A stretch of DNA of 64,000 nt from contig OU015654.1 in the NCBI GenBank assembly GCA_907165275.2, positions 1,009,501-1,073,500 on the forward strand. Reading direction: 5' to 3'. The notes beneath the pieces were generated by a model. That model was not told the DNA's origin. It saw only the letters and a program-made list of their open reading frames with translations, and did not search any database. The position numbers and the translations under genes were made by a program. Of the stretch, positions 35,485 through 48,225 are shown piece after piece. Source of the DNA: Zygaena filipendulae (taxonomy: Eukaryota; Arthropoda; Insecta; Lepidoptera; Zygaenidae). The first letter of the stretch is position 1. Every line of letters begins with the position of its first letter.

Positions 35485-35680
35485 GGATCCATACCTAAAG
35501 TGAAAAACGGGACCCTATTACTAAGACTTCTCTGTCCGCCCGTCCGTCTGTCTGCCCGTCTGTCACCAAGCTCTATCTCATGATCCGTGATAGTTAGTCA
35601 GTTGAAATTTTCACAGATGATGTATTTTTTTTTTTTTTTTTTTTTTCTTTTTTTTTTAGTTGCCGCAATCGCAACAATTA
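35485..35680. repeat. Dispersed repeat, inverted partner of 366-555
   Basis: GAAAAACGGGACCCTATTAC, CTGTCCGCCCGTCCGTCTGT, CCGTGATAGTTAGTCAGTTG and GTTGCCGCAATCGCAACA, with a T tract at 35626-35658. Same family as 366-555. Confidence 0.5.
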
Positions 35681-37791
35681 CTAAAAAAACTTAATAAAAT
35701 AAACTAAAATACACCTCTATGTACCTACATAGTAGTCGTAGGTATATAACAGATAAGGCTGGTGACCGCGGTTTTACCTGCCTAGGTATGTCTGTAAATT
35801 ACGATAATTTCTTTCTTGAAGTTCGATGTCGAAATTTGATAAAAGAAAGGCTATTATGTTGCTCAAAGATAAGCCTTTTTGTCTACCTGTGAAAACCATA
35901 AGAAAATCTGTTCAGTAGTTTCGTAGATTATGGTCAATAGATAGACACGCAGGCCGGCAAGTGAAAAATAAAATCAGAATTTTTATTTATTTACCTTACG
36001 TACCTATATTTCGTTGAAAAAACCTTCTCTTACATAACGTATTTGACAGTCCTAATATAACTGTGGCTATCGATCTAAAAACCAGAAGAATTCCCCCCAA
36101 AAACAATACGTGTAGATATTACCGAAGATTTACATCGGCTATAAATCGCTTGTGTAACATAGAATATCGCAAACGGAATCAGATTCGCCGCGTCGCCTCC
36201 TATCTGGTAAAGTTTGCCAATAAATAGGAACGGAATCTGCATAACACGCGAGTGTACGTCGAGTTATGAGGTTATACCGCGGAAATTACAGCCGTGGGCG
36301 ATGTGGGAAAAGGTTTCCCCGGGAAAAATCAATGGATACGTCGATTTAAAATTAGAAAGATACCTAAAATAGTTTTTTTTTTAAAGAGTTAGAGGTCTCT
36401 GGCCAGTGTTGATGGTTATCTTTAGAAATTCATGCGCTAAGAGTTTGAGCAATTCTGCATCCTTAAAACCGAAAATTTATCAATTTAAATTTTTAAAGGC
36501 CGATTTCCACTGCCATTTTAATACTTTTAACGTTTTAATATAATGAAAATTATACAAAATTGGTCAAAATCTATATAATATCTATTAATCTATACATGTA
36601 TCTATACATATAAATAAAATTGAACTGTCTGTAATTTTAAATTAACAGCTTTACACTAAACGCAAAAGTATATGTAAAGTACCTACCAATGAATACATAT
36701 ATAAAATTCGTTAGTACGCACGTAAGAAGTTTTACTTCCTTGACGTGAATAAACAAAAAATGTGCTTTTTACTGATCCTTGTCACGTCACTTCCATTGCT
36801 CGCTAAAATTTGACTTTAGATGCGCCAGAAGAAGAGTAGGTACCTTCAAAAACCGCATCCACTGACTTGTGCTTCATGTCCAAACTCACCCGTTCGAACA
36901 TAAGAGAGTTGGTTCGTAACCCCGCGGTGCTCTCGCTAGAACAACTGTTTGTTTGTGCGTACCGAGAAAGCTTATGTATGGAATATGCATATTTGTGGAA
37001 CTAACTCGCAACTCGTTTCGAGTTTCGTACTCCACTTGAATTGCTGGAGCCGTTCAAAAGTGGCGGAAGATGACGCGGGCTTTCGGGACATTCGTGTTTG
37101 AAATTTATTAATGTTTTTGTTATTTCCAGCGTTGTTGTGTCGGTATAATGTTGTCGACGAATATTAATACTGCAACTTGCTTCGAGCTTTAGGATGTTTT
37201 CATATACATGGTGTTTAATACTTAAATACTAAATATTATATTATTAGGTACTATTCTTATCTACTATTCTCAGGAATCATTACAGTGCATTATATTGACA
37301 GTCTGCAAAAATTTTAATAACTACTAACGAGTTATAAGACATTGTATATATCTCCTATATTATAGTAAAAGAAAAAAACTCGTATTTTCTAGAAATTATG
37401 TTTATCCGTCCGTTTGTAAGCACACACGATTTAAATATAACATTTAGGTAGATACTACGTATAATTTATCAAAAATCTACAATTACAAGAAGTACTTACC
37501 TATAAATTTTAGATCAACCAAAGCTTACATCTTGAAGGTCGATAAACAAGCCCTTGAAAATATGAAGCTAGTGTATTTTTCCCGACTGGACGGAAGTCAA
37601 TTTGAACGCGTCGAGCAAAAATTTCAATATTCCATCTAAATAGGGGAAGATTGTGCATAAATTAGATTTAAGGTCATCCATAGACAAAGCGAGTGAGAAA
37701 TGTGTCACCCTATACAACGACTTATTGGACGCTAGGTTGCCAATTTAAAAACAAATGATGAAAATATTCAAATACCTATCACTTTTATTTA
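35681..37791. other. No gene seen
   Basis: AT-rich DNA without a long open frame. A degraded Helitron-like trace (GTGACCGCGGTTTTACCTGC, TCTGTTCAGTAGTTTCGTAG) lies at 35761-35950. Confidence 0.55.
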
Positions 37792-37995
37792 CGGCACCGT
37801 TGGTGCAGTGGTTAAACCAGCTGCTGTACTAAGTGTTGCGGGTTCGATCCTCGTATGAAGTTAGGTAGGTGTAAACCGGAGGTGTTTGATGTGTAATATA
37901 ATTATGTATTTATAAAAATATCTAACACTCTGTTATTATTAGGTACTTGTAGTAAAAACTTAGCTTAGTTTAAGGCCTTATAGCCTTAAATAATA
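37792..37995 (+). mobile_element. tRNA-derived SINE
   Basis: The head has A box TGGTGCAGTGG (37801-37811) and B box GGTTCGATCC (37841-37850), RNA polymerase III promoter elements. The AT-rich body continues through TTATTATTAGGTACTTGTAG. Orientation is plus. The 3' end is approximate and no target duplication was found. Confidence 0.7.
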
Positions 37996-38472
37996 TTTGG
38001 GAAGGAAATACGGAAAATATTTAGGTGCTCTATGGTATTCTGTCATGCGCAATAAGCCCTTAAAGTATTTTCATTGATTACTTTATTAATTTTCTGAAAT
38101 TTTGAAAAATAATAAACTGGCATATCTGCATCACCCATATTATAATAATAGTAAGTCGTGGTATCTTAGCGGTTGAATATATAATATAGATATACATATA
38201 TAAGAATTCTTAGTTGCTTCTTGTTTACCATAGGTTTAATGGTGAAGGAAAACACCGTGATGAAAATTGCACACATGTACCATATATTATCAGGAGCTTA
38301 TATTTCGCAAATTTCATGTTTCTAGCTTGAATAGTTTATATCCTCAATCCACCTATGTATTCGATCAAAACAAATAGCTCTCAACAAAAGTTGTTTTTTA
38401 CTGGACGAAGAAAATGCACAAGAAAACTGGGGCACACAACATCCAATATGGCTTTCAGAACGCAACACCAAT

Positions 38473-38666
38473 ATGTATGGAATAGGTATACTTCACTCAT
38501 ATTTCATCGTGGCTTTTCTCATATTTTTTTCCCATCCCGCACACTGTATCCGTTCGACAGTTGTCCATGGAACTTGTTGTCTACTGGAAGTGTATGTGTT
38601 ATTTCGAGACAGAGACGTAGGTCCAGTTCTTAGCGAATCAGACTGTTCAACTCACGAAAGAAGAAA
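38473..38666 (+). CDS. Possible first coding exon of a secreted or membrane protein, unidentified
   Basis: An ATG with A at -3 starts a frame whose first 25 residues look like a signal peptide (HSYFIVAFLIFFSHPAHC). VHGTCCLLEVYVLFRDRDVG and SESDCSTHERR follow. The frame ends at a consensus donor, AAA|GTAAGT, at 38667. The same frame is open upstream back to about 38336, and the sequence is less AT-rich than its flanks. Alternatively an acceptor at CGTTCGACAG (38560) would start an internal exon at 38561. The protein is not recognised and no downstream exon was found. A SINE follows at 38804. It could be chance. Confidence 0.3.
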
Positions 38667-38803
38667 GTAAGTTTTTGAAATGTTCGAGTGTTGGTTTGAA
38701 TTTTTGGGTGTAGCGAGAGTGAAATTCGAAGATGGAAATTTAAAAAAAAACAACGCTAGTTTTTAAACGAAACAATTCTGATGCAATAAGATACCTATCA
38801 CTT

Positions 38804-39294
38804 GACGACCCGATTGGCACAGTAGGTCACCATGCCTGCCCGCTAATCAAGGGGTTCCGGGTTCGATTCCCGGTGGGGGTGGACTTTGTGTGATGAACAC
38901 TTCCATTTTCCAGTCTGGGCGTGTATATACATATCTATATCTAATATATATAAATCACGTGTCACGTTGTTTGTCCGCGATGGACTCCGAAACTACTGAA
39001 CGGATTTTGATAAAATTTTGTAACCATTCATAAAATGGTCCAACTTAAAAGATAGGATAGTTTTTATCCCGGAATTCCCTCGGGAACTGAAGGACATAGA
39101 GTACTTTTTTCCCGCAACCTTCGCGGGAACTCCGAAATTGCCGCGGATGAAATCGCGGGGGACAGCTAGTTATAATATATATGTCACAGTACGTAGTATA
39201 TACCACGTTTGCTTGGTTTCCACGACACAAGCTTATAGCTTACTGTGGGTTGAAGTAGATATCTGTGTGTTGTGAAGTGGATTATTATTATTAC
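38804..39294 (+). mobile_element. tRNA-derived SINE split by a Helitron
   Basis: The head at 38804-38880 has A box TGGCACAGTAGG and B box GGGTTCGATTCC. The body runs to 38939, is interrupted by the Helitron at 38940-39169, and resumes as TTGCTTGGTTTCCACGACAC ... GTGTGTTGTGAAGTGG. It finishes in an ATT repeat tail at about 39281-39294. Without the insert it is about 260 bases, a usual SINE length. Confidence 0.7.
38940..39169 (+). mobile_element. Helitron-like variant B, complete, nested in a SINE
   Basis: A|TCTAATATATATAAATCACG to GGGGGACAGCTAG|T, with GTTTGTCCGCGATGGACTCC as in the copies at 13589-15175. It lies inside the SINE at 38804-39294, so it inserted later. Confidence 0.85.
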
Positions 39295-39335
39295 TTCTGT
39301 CAGACGTTGCTAGTGATCTTTTGTTTTCTTACCGC

Positions 39336-39480
39336 CTGTTCCCCGCGGCTTAATTTCGAAGATCCCGCGGGAATTCTTGAAAAATTAAAAATACCCTATG
39401 TCCTTTCCTGTATCCTTCACATGCAAAGTTTCAAAATTTCATGATGATCGATTGAGTAGTAAAAATTTAACAAACATGTT
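39336..39480 (-). mobile_element. Helitron-like fragment
   Basis: TTCCCCGCGGCTTAATTTCG, GATCCCGCGGGAATTC, CCCTATGTCCTTTCCTGT and TTTCATGATGATCGATTGAG appear in order; no intact ends. Confidence 0.55.
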
Positions 39481-39557
39481 TTTGCCTTTACTATACAATA
39501 CTATTATTTTGACATTCCAGTAAACATTTTCACAGCCAACCCAAAAAATATGAAGTA

Positions 39558-39767
39558 CTAGTTGTGCCCCGCGGTTTCACCCGCGTTAATTTCAGAATTC
39601 CCACGGGAATTCCAGGATAAAAAGTACCCTATGTGTTAATCTTATGTATAAGCTATATTATTGTAAAGTTTCATTTCAATCCATCCAGTAGTTTTGCGTG
39701 AAAGAGTAACAAACATCCATCTATCCATACATACTGTAAAACTTTCGCTTTTTTAATATTAGTAGGA
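39558..39767 (-). mobile_element. Helitron-like (3779-type) element, complete
   Basis: A|CTAG at 39558 and GGA|T at 39767. The interior ATGTGTTAATCTTATG and CATCCAGTAGTTTTGCGTG matches the plus-strand copy at 3779-3997 better than the commoner type. Confidence 0.8.
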
Positions 39768-40862
39768 TTCTTGAGGCTCATCCAGATATTTTCATGTATC
39801 ATTGTCAATTCGATATGGCAGCGTAGCCGCCGGCATGTGAGGTAATAGGTAGGCGGGCACGGGGCGTAAAGCTAGTATACGTACAACGGACATCTCATTT
39901 GTAGTGTTCTGAATATTATAATAGCATATTTGGATTTTATTATTATGTCTGAAGGGAAAATAACGGCAAATTCGAGAGATGGGATAGTGAATTAAAAATA
40001 AGTTTCTAGCAGAGGTGTTTCTTAAATATTCTCTAATTTAATTATTCACTTTAAAATATAATAGACTTGACAATAGATTTATTTTGAACAAATCAGTCCA
40101 TTCTGAAGTGATGCGCCAACGAACTCTAATTAATATTTATTTATTTAAATTACCATTATACTTAGCTACTTACATACCGAGTACGATGGAAGTTCGGTAG
40201 ATCCCGCATGTACAGACAGCCTGACAAACGGACGAAGAAAAATAGTAAAAAAATGTTGTTATGACTATTACCTGCATTGTGATAATACCGTTCTTTTACA
40301 ATGTAATTTTTTAAGAAATAGTTTATGTAAAGGAAAGTTTTTAAAATAATTACTTTTTAAATTTAGGTAGAGACAGATCTATAAATACCAGAGATGAACA
40401 GTGAATCCTCATAAAGCATAGAGTGCCGAACCCTCTCGCCGCAGTCGCGCCGCCCCACACTTCCGCTTCCGTCGAGGTTGGGCGGTGCCCCGCGCTTTAT
40501 GTAAATTTCCTATAGTTTTACAAGGTATGCCCGTTGTTTTGAAGTATGATCATGTGAATTTTGGTAACATCCATAAGAGTTACGGCGGCGAAGTTTTGAT
40601 ATGAAATAATCATGATATGTAGGTTAAATTATTGTGTATTAGAATGGTTGAATACCTAAACCAAAAAAAATATTTAACATATTATAATACCAGAACGTAT
40701 GCTAATTAATTTTTATTGTTTTAACTGTATGCTCACCGGGAAAGGAGAAAGAAAAAAAAATTGCACTGGAACGCTTGCCGCCGGCGGTTTATGAACATTT
40801 TGTTTGAAAAGACAAAACGTTCTTAAACCATATTCTTAAACATGTTTACATTATATTCACGA

Positions 40863-41014
40863 CTAGCTGTGCCCCGCGGTTTCACCCGCGGTAATTTCGA
40901 AGTTCCCGCGGGAGTTCTGGGATAAAAAGTACCCTATGTCCTTCTCTGTACCTCTGACAACGTGCATGCCAAATTTCATCCAAATCCGTTCAGCCGTTTT
41001 TGCGTGATTGAGTA
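40863..41014 (-). mobile_element. Helitron-like (Lep1-type) element, 5'-truncated
   Basis: CTAG at 40863-40866, hairpin CCGCGGTTTCACCCGCGG, CAACGTGCATGCCAAATTTC. The match stops after GCGTGATTGAGTAA. Confidence 0.75.
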
Positions 41015-44000
41015 AACGTATGCAAGGATAAGAGCTCGAAAGCGCATTTTCATCCGACTTACTTCAAATTTATCGTCACTGCTTAGCTCCTATGTGTCTT
41101 AGCGTTATGTTATATAGCCTCTAACCTGCCCAGGAGTATGGACTACAATCGTTCAGTAGTTTTTGACCCATGCGTGCACATACAGACAGACAAAAAATTT
41201 TCTGATTGCATTTTTGGCATCAGTATCATCACCATTCATCCTCCAATATCAATTTTGAATATATATTCAATGTACAGAATTGACCTTTCTACAGTTTTAT
41301 ATATCTTACATATCTTATCGTTCCGCTTGTTATCGCACAATATTTAAGACAGTTAGGTATCAACCGACAGAAATATTTTCAAATTAAACGCTTTGCCAGT
41401 TTTGCCACCTCCAAAAACTTCGTAAGTACCTAGGTATTTTAACACATTCACACTTTTCCCACAATACGGATAGTTTTATAGCAAAACTGTTAAAGTTATT
41501 GCCCATATTTACAAGTAGGTATCTCCATCTACTTTAAGTTGGAGGCGGCGAAAATGTTTTGAATGTATGACAATTCTCCGAAAACTGGTTTTGTTTTTTC
41601 ACTACAACTTCGGGTTGTAAATATGTTAGAAGTTTCAGTGTACGCGTATTATTCAACAAATTGTTGTTTTTGCATATTTTACTGTCACAATCAATTTTAT
41701 TTAAATGAATGATTAAAATTTTATTCCATACAATTTATTAATTAATCTGTTCTTTTATTTTCTTTTTGAAGTAATTTTCCTAATGAAATGCAAAATTGCA
41801 TTTCTTCAGAGGAGTCAAAACATACATGTTGTTAGGTAGTAGATATTAATATAATAAATAGATTTTTATGTGTGTTATCAGTCCTGACAAGTCCTGATAG
41901 TCCTCAACATAACCTCTTTCAATAAACAAAAAAAAAAATACTTTAAAAAAAGATATATACCTACCTACCTATCTTACATGGTATACCAATATTTTAAGAT
42001 ATCTTACATGATATACCTATGTGTCAGTTGAGAACAGATTTTTACAGTAATAGTGTTATTATACCAAATACATTCGCTCAAATGTATTGTGCTCGACGGG
42101 TTAATATTTTAAAGTGTCGTGTCGTGTAGTCTATGCTCGAGGATGTCCACATATTTCATCCGCACGTCGCCACTCGCCCGCACGCCTATTCTGGAACACA
42201 AGTGAAATAAAATCACTTTGCCAATATCGCTTACCAGTTGACGGGCTAGGTATTCAGAATATATTCAGTGTTATTCTACATGTCATACAAAGTCAGTAAA
42301 AAAATTTGACTTGCATGAGCTGATTCTCTAGTCGCCCACTTCATGTCACGTTTGTCAGGAAAAATTTCAGCTAAAGCAAATGAGCCCACCTCAAGGGCAG
42401 CAGCGCATTACGTAGTAGTAGAAATGAATATCGCAACATAGTTGGGTATTTAGTTTAGCGTTAATTTAATAATTAACGTGTTGAATGTTAATGTTCAAAA
42501 ACTCAAAGGAACAAAAATGTGTCATCAAAAACATCATTTATGAAACTGTTTTGACGAATGACTGTTCTGTTTAACTTTATTTTATTATAGCTGTATGTTT
42601 CCTGAATTAATAAATAAATCACAAAATTTTCTTAACGTGGTCATCGAAAGAAATAACAGGTAGCATCAGCAGGTTTCAGTAGAACCTACCCTGCTACCCT
42701 TTACTGGGTAAATAAAACTCTACATAACAGACTCTGGGCATCCATTATTTTTGAATTTTTCCTTCCACAAATTCACGTAACTTACTTTTTCCATTCACGA
42801 GCTATCATTTATTTAATCTATTCATTTGTTTTATTGTGTGTCGCTGTTGTATGATTATACATTCGTATATTATTTTGCTTCTTATCTCGAACGAAAATGT
42901 TCATTTTTATTTCACTTCTATTCTAAACTATTTCACATTCGGAAATCGAAAATCTGTCACGGAATACTCTCGCTCACCCGTCCGGCCGTTACTATCGTTT
43001 TGATTGAAATTTACTGCGTTTATCGTACACTAGCAGAGGGCGCATTGTTACAACGTTAGCGCAATAAGGCACTTTGGTGATTAAATGGCTGGATATTGTT
43101 CATTGTGTACACGTAAATCATGACGCATCTAATATTTTCGTATGCATCTACATACCTATACAAGTATACATATACTGGTAACGTGTATTGGAATTGACTT
43201 TATTTTTTCAATTTGACGATTGGGCATGATAGAAAAAAGTTTATTAGGCTAACAGATATGTTTTAAGTCAAAATTAAACAAATTCGTCTGATTATTAAAA
43301 TGATGGACAAACGGATTATTTGGTGCACAGGAAAACTTTTCTTTGTTTTGTTCTATTATAAATACACATTAACAGAAACTCTAAAAGGCTTAAAATGCCA
43401 GAAACGCAAGAAAATGTTTGGAAGAGACGCTTGAATTTGTTCGCCATCTTTTGTTTTCATTTATTTTTCTAGACAAATGTTTCATTGCACTATTCACCCG
43501 TACACAAAGCAAAGAGAGAGAAAATAATATCTATGGTTTAATATTAAAAAATGCTAAAAGCCCAGCTAATGTAATGGAGAAGTCAACTTGTCATCTTCTA
43601 TGATATGACGGCGAGCTACGAATATTGGTGGACGAGGCAATTAATTTTATGAAACATTTTAGGTCTAGACCTAATTCTATATTTGTAACATGATCTGCAA
43701 CTATTTTGCTATTTTAATTATTTTTAGTATCTAACGACTGAAAATTGAGATACAAATATGGGGTCCAACAAGCATAAATCACTTACGTTATGAATACAAA
43801 GGTTGTATGTGTGTGTATTTGCATGGTAAGAGGTGCAGTCAGCTGCAGAAATACGTATACACTTTTGACAGTCATGAAATCTTATTTTATTTTATTTTAT
43901 TGAATTTGGAAAACTTTTAGCTAAATTAACAATTAGGTCTATATTTAAGTCGCTACAGCCTTTAAGTTTTCACATACAGAAATATGTAAAGTAGTATATA

Positions 44001-44327
44001 TGTGAAATCAATGAAAATATAGGTACAAAATAAATATTATTGTAATATTAATACTAATGCCGAAAGGTGTGGTCTACCGGCGATTTCGGGGCAGGATACC
44101 GACAGCCACCACAAGAGCGACACAGTGTCACAAATAGTCTTACTGAAATAGGTATTAAGTATTATTTACTAACAAGCAATGTTTTTATATTTGTATACAT
44201 ATATGTTAGTTTGTAAGGTATTTATCTATGAGCCTATATTGCCTGAAAACAAACAATAAATAAATAAAAAATAATAGAGTTCAAATACTGACTAAAATGT
44301 ATACATATTGGTGCTGGTACTGTACAA
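41015..44327. other. No gene seen
   Basis: AT-rich. Short frames (41138, 42114, 42826, 43418) are unrecognised. A small near-duplication (ATCTTACATG with ATATACC) occurs at about 41970-42018. Confidence 0.55.
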
Positions 44328-44648
44328 TGGGGATGTGGACTACTTTTGAAAATCAAAATTCTAATTAGTCCGTCAGTTAGAAAATAAAAAAACAATAGAC
44401 ACGTATTTTTTGCTTTTTCAAATAAATTAATATATACAGAGATAAAGCGCATTAAAGTTTAGGGTGAGGAGGTCGTGACGTCACTAACCGCAAAACCGCC
44501 ATACAAACTGTCAGAATAGTGACGTGCCGCGAAATTTCAACTCAATATTATATCGCCGTTATTTTTTGATTACGTAAAAAAAGAAAAAATACGTGTCCAA
44601 TATTTTTTAATAATCTACAAGACGGACTAAATAATAAAAATTAGGCAT
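44328..44648. mobile_element. MITE family M1, copy 3
   Basis: Nearly identical to copy 2 across 320 bases (GGGATGTGGACTA start, shared GATAAAGCGCATTAAAGTTT block). The right TGACGTCA has decayed to TGACGTGC, and the right end is degenerate. The 72-codon minus frame is shared with copy 2, so it belongs to the repeat and is not a gene. Confidence 0.8.
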
Positions 44649-45410
44649 TCAGTTCTGAAATTTACTATTGATGAAATTCAGTGTATAGGTCGGTTTAATG
44701 CTTGTGAAATATAGATACCTATAGTATAATTAGGTGATACGCTGTACCTATATTATATTTCTGTTAGTTTTAAATCTATCGGGGAATGCCTCCGCCAATT
44801 TCGTAACTCAATGTTGTCATTAAGTGAATTGCCAGCGGACAGTGTAGTACGAATTGACACATATGCCGTGGAGTCCCCGACGTGACAGCTGAGCGTGGGC
44901 CAAATATTGCGGTGTTTGCTCAGCCAGATCGATGATGCAGCAGATTGGGCAGCTCCTAAACGAGTGATAGGAGTCGGTAGTTATTTTTCAACAGATAGAA
45001 AGAAAGCAAGACACGAAGTAACTCGAAAAAAATTGAATTTGGCATCGCCGGAATTTACATAAAATTAATTCGCTGACTCTATGGCTGTAGAACTATGGTT
45101 TTTATAGGTAGTCACTCTATTTGGATTAGATATACATTAACTTTCAAATTGTTATAATTATCTCTTCTCTCTATGAATCGATTTCAATGAATTCAATTCA
45201 ATTTAATTCAACGTGTAACTGTGTAACTGTAACTGTGAAAATACCATTCATTTCCGTAGTTTTTGGGTGATGTGCAAACAAAGATATAGAAATGGATTAT
45301 AAAAAAATATTAATTTTGTTTTGAATTCTACTAGATTGTATACATTATTATCTATGGGTTTACCTTTATTTATAATTTTATTATATACCTATACGTGTAA
45401 TCCTTTCTAT

Positions 45411-45944
45411 ATTAAGTACATATTAAAAATGCGAAGGTGAGTTTGTTTGTTTGTTACGCTTTCACGGCTAAACGGCTCAACTGATCACCATGAAATAGGG
45501 ATGTTGATAACTTTTGAAAATCAAAATTCTAATTAGTCCGTCAGTTAGAAAATAAAAAATAATGGACACGTCGTTTTTTTTTCTTTTTCAAATAAATGAA
45601 AATATACAGAGATAAAGCGCATTAAAGTTTAGGGTGGGGGCTCGTGACGTCACTAACCGCTATAGGTCGCCACACAAACTGCACCGGTTAGTGACGTCAC
45701 GCGAAATTTCAACTCCATGTATACGTGTCGCCGTTATTTTTTGATTACGTAAAAAAAGAAAAAATACGTGTCCAATATTTTTTATTAATCCACAATATGC
45801 CTGTCAATATGCCTATTTTGTATACAATATGTTGTCAGGGGTTACAAAGAAGTACATTGGCTACTTATTATCTCGGAATTCCCACGGCAATTCCGAAAAA
45901 CGCGGAACAAAGTACATCAGATTTTAACCGCGGGGAACATGTAG
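45411..45944 (+). mobile_element. Helitron-like element split by MITE M1
   Basis: The left part 45411-45496 (TCCTTTCTATATTAAGT start, GTTTGTTACGCTTTCACGG) and right part 45816-45944 (TTTGTATACAATATGTTGTC, CTCGGAATTCCCACGG, CCGCGGGGAACATGTAG) form one copy around the MITE at 45497-45815. The 3' terminus is mutated from CTAG to GTAG. Confidence 0.75.
45497..45815. mobile_element. MITE family M1, copy 4, nested in a Helitron
   Basis: It starts AGGGATGTTGATAAC and ends GTCAATATGCCTA, with two intact TGACGTCA palindromes. It interrupts a Helitron at the conserved ATGAAATTTTG block: the left part ends ATGAAAT at 45496 and the right resumes TTTTGTATAC at about 45816. As with copy 2, excision leaves about one extra T. 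Confidence 0.8.
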
Positions 45945-48049
45945 TATTGGTATATTATAATCTATGCGTAATGAAATCGTTTGAATCAATGTCAATTTAT
46001 AAATCATAGAACTAAAAACGCGTCCGTTCCAAAAGATACCTTGACGCCATATTGCGCTCGAGGTAGTGAATCGACACATAACTAAACGTCTTTCGTGACT
46101 CACTGAACTCCAGTGGATCATATTTCACGATGTAATGAAATTCACTCAAAATATGTGATTGAACGTAGATAAATGAACGCACTAGATGTATGAAAAGCTA
46201 GTCTTTTTTGCAAAAAGAAAAACAGCTCCAATCATAAAATTGCAATTCATTGCATGCAAAAATATAATTTGGACCAAATGTTTTAAAATTGAAATCGAAA
46301 AAGTGACTATAAACAGACAAGCATGAAAATACATCAAAATACATCATTTTTAGTGTTAAATTATTTGGGGCAATTTGTAGGTATATTTCTAATACGGTTT
46401 CTTGATATTAAAAATATTCTTTGGTTGTTCAAATCTAAAATATTGAGCTATAATTTCTTAATATGGCTTTGGACCAAGTTTGCGCGGTCACGTAAATAGA
46501 TAAGAACTTTATATATACCAGCTAGGAAGCTGCTTTTAAAAAACACGTCGCTTTTTCCGCGCTAAGTGCGTATCCTCCCTCTCAACGACCATTAGCGAAT
46601 GGCACCACGCTATCACATCAATCATAGTCCAGCCAATTCATTACCACCGGCCGAGTGCGTACTGCGATCTATGACCGGGTAGTTTTGAGGAAAAGGGATG
46701 GAATTCCGATAATAGTATAGCATCATCTCATTCCATGAGTGATAACTGTGTTTTTGAACAGGCTGGCTCAAAATATTGGGTAAAATTGCAGTTAAACTAA
46801 TTTTTTATTTCCGTATGAGAATAAAGTTAGTCTTAAATTAACATTTGGTGAAGTATACGTCGTATGAGTCGTATGACGTATTATTAAGGGCACTTTCGCT
46901 GACCACTTTTGCAAATATTATTGTAATGTTTTTGTTTTTAACCGAGATCGATGGAGGTTTTCAATTCGGCTTTAATTTTTTTCTATCAATATAGAAAGAA
47001 AGACCGATAGGTATGATTCTGAACCCGAACCCCCACCTTCTGACTAATAAGCGACAAGTCTACCACTAAACTATCAAGGTAACTGAAGAGTTAAATATAG
47101 GTATTACGAGTATCATGCTGTTTAGGATGTTGGTATCTTTATTTATACTATATGATATATGTATGTATCTATGAGCGAAAATAACCCCAGGGCGTACCGA
47201 GATTGGAATATGCAAATACCAGATTCAGTTTTAACTTCGACAACTGTTGTAAGCGATATTTTGTAAAGCTATTCTCTTGTATCTTATTTAATATTTTTAA
47301 AGTACCACTTAATTTGCTTGTTTTACTATTTAACACTTTTTGCGATGGAAATTTTAAAACTAGTTTTGAAAAGGTAAACAAATAAGACTTCATTTTCAGT
47401 TTTCCAGCTATCCATGAGTCAAGTCAATATATAATGACTAAACTGTTTTCCGCAGTTACAACCGCATGAATTTATGTATTACCTTATTTTTTCCAGATTC
47501 CAAGTTAAAATATAAGTATATACCCCATGTCCTATTCTAAGATCCAATGTAACAAATATTTATTAAATTTCACGGCGCTGAGTAAGGAGCTACAAAAATT
47601 GAAGAATTAAAAAAATTTTGTTGATTTTATATTTTTTTAGATTTCAGCTAAAAAACCCAGCAAGCCTGCACATCCACAAACGGCAAAGTAATAGCACAGA
47701 CTAATACATATTATGTATTTTAACATTATTTACGTATTAGAAAGACATATTATGTCAATCCAATCTAGATTTAAAATCCATTACGACTGCATTATAGGCA
47801 GGTACCTACATAGAGTCGAAAATATCAAAAACCCAACTCTACATAGAGTCGACTGTCGAGGCGGTATCGGGCGCGGAGTTTATCCCCTTTATAAATCAGT
47901 TAGCGAAGATTGCCTCCGAAGATGACGCTGTAATGCGGTTGGCTCGGATACGCTACTGTTTAGCGCTCTGCTTTGATTTAGGGTTGTCAGTAACAAAGTA
48001 GTGAACAGTAGAATATTTGAAAAGATAGTGTTTTAGCTTATCATTTCTA
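45945..48049. other. No gene seen
   Basis: AT-rich with no recognised repeat or long frame. A somewhat GC-richer patch at 46545-46680 lacks coding signs. Confidence 0.55.
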
Positions 48050-48225
48050 TTCAAAGACAAAGTCAAATCATTTATTCAAATTTGGCCCATAATGTGGCTC
48101 TTTTTGACGTCAATAAAGTTATATTTATTATGGTACCCATAAAATATCCACATTTCACAGCTTCCTAGTGCTATGGCTGAAGAGAAGAAGCTGCGCAACA
48201 AACTCTCTAGTAGCACGCTGTCAGT
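48050..48225 (-). mobile_element. Dispersed retroelement 3' region
   Basis: AAAGTCAAATCATTTATTCAAA, TTGGCCCATAATGTGGCTC and GAAGAAGCTGCGCAACAAACTC match a pattern I recall from lepidopteran non-LTR 3' regions. Orientation is inferred from the AT tail at the left. No coding part. Confidence 0.4.

Noticed and set aside
38804..38880. tRNA gene
   Set aside because: A and B boxes are present, but the sequence continues into a SINE body and lacks a closing acceptor stem.
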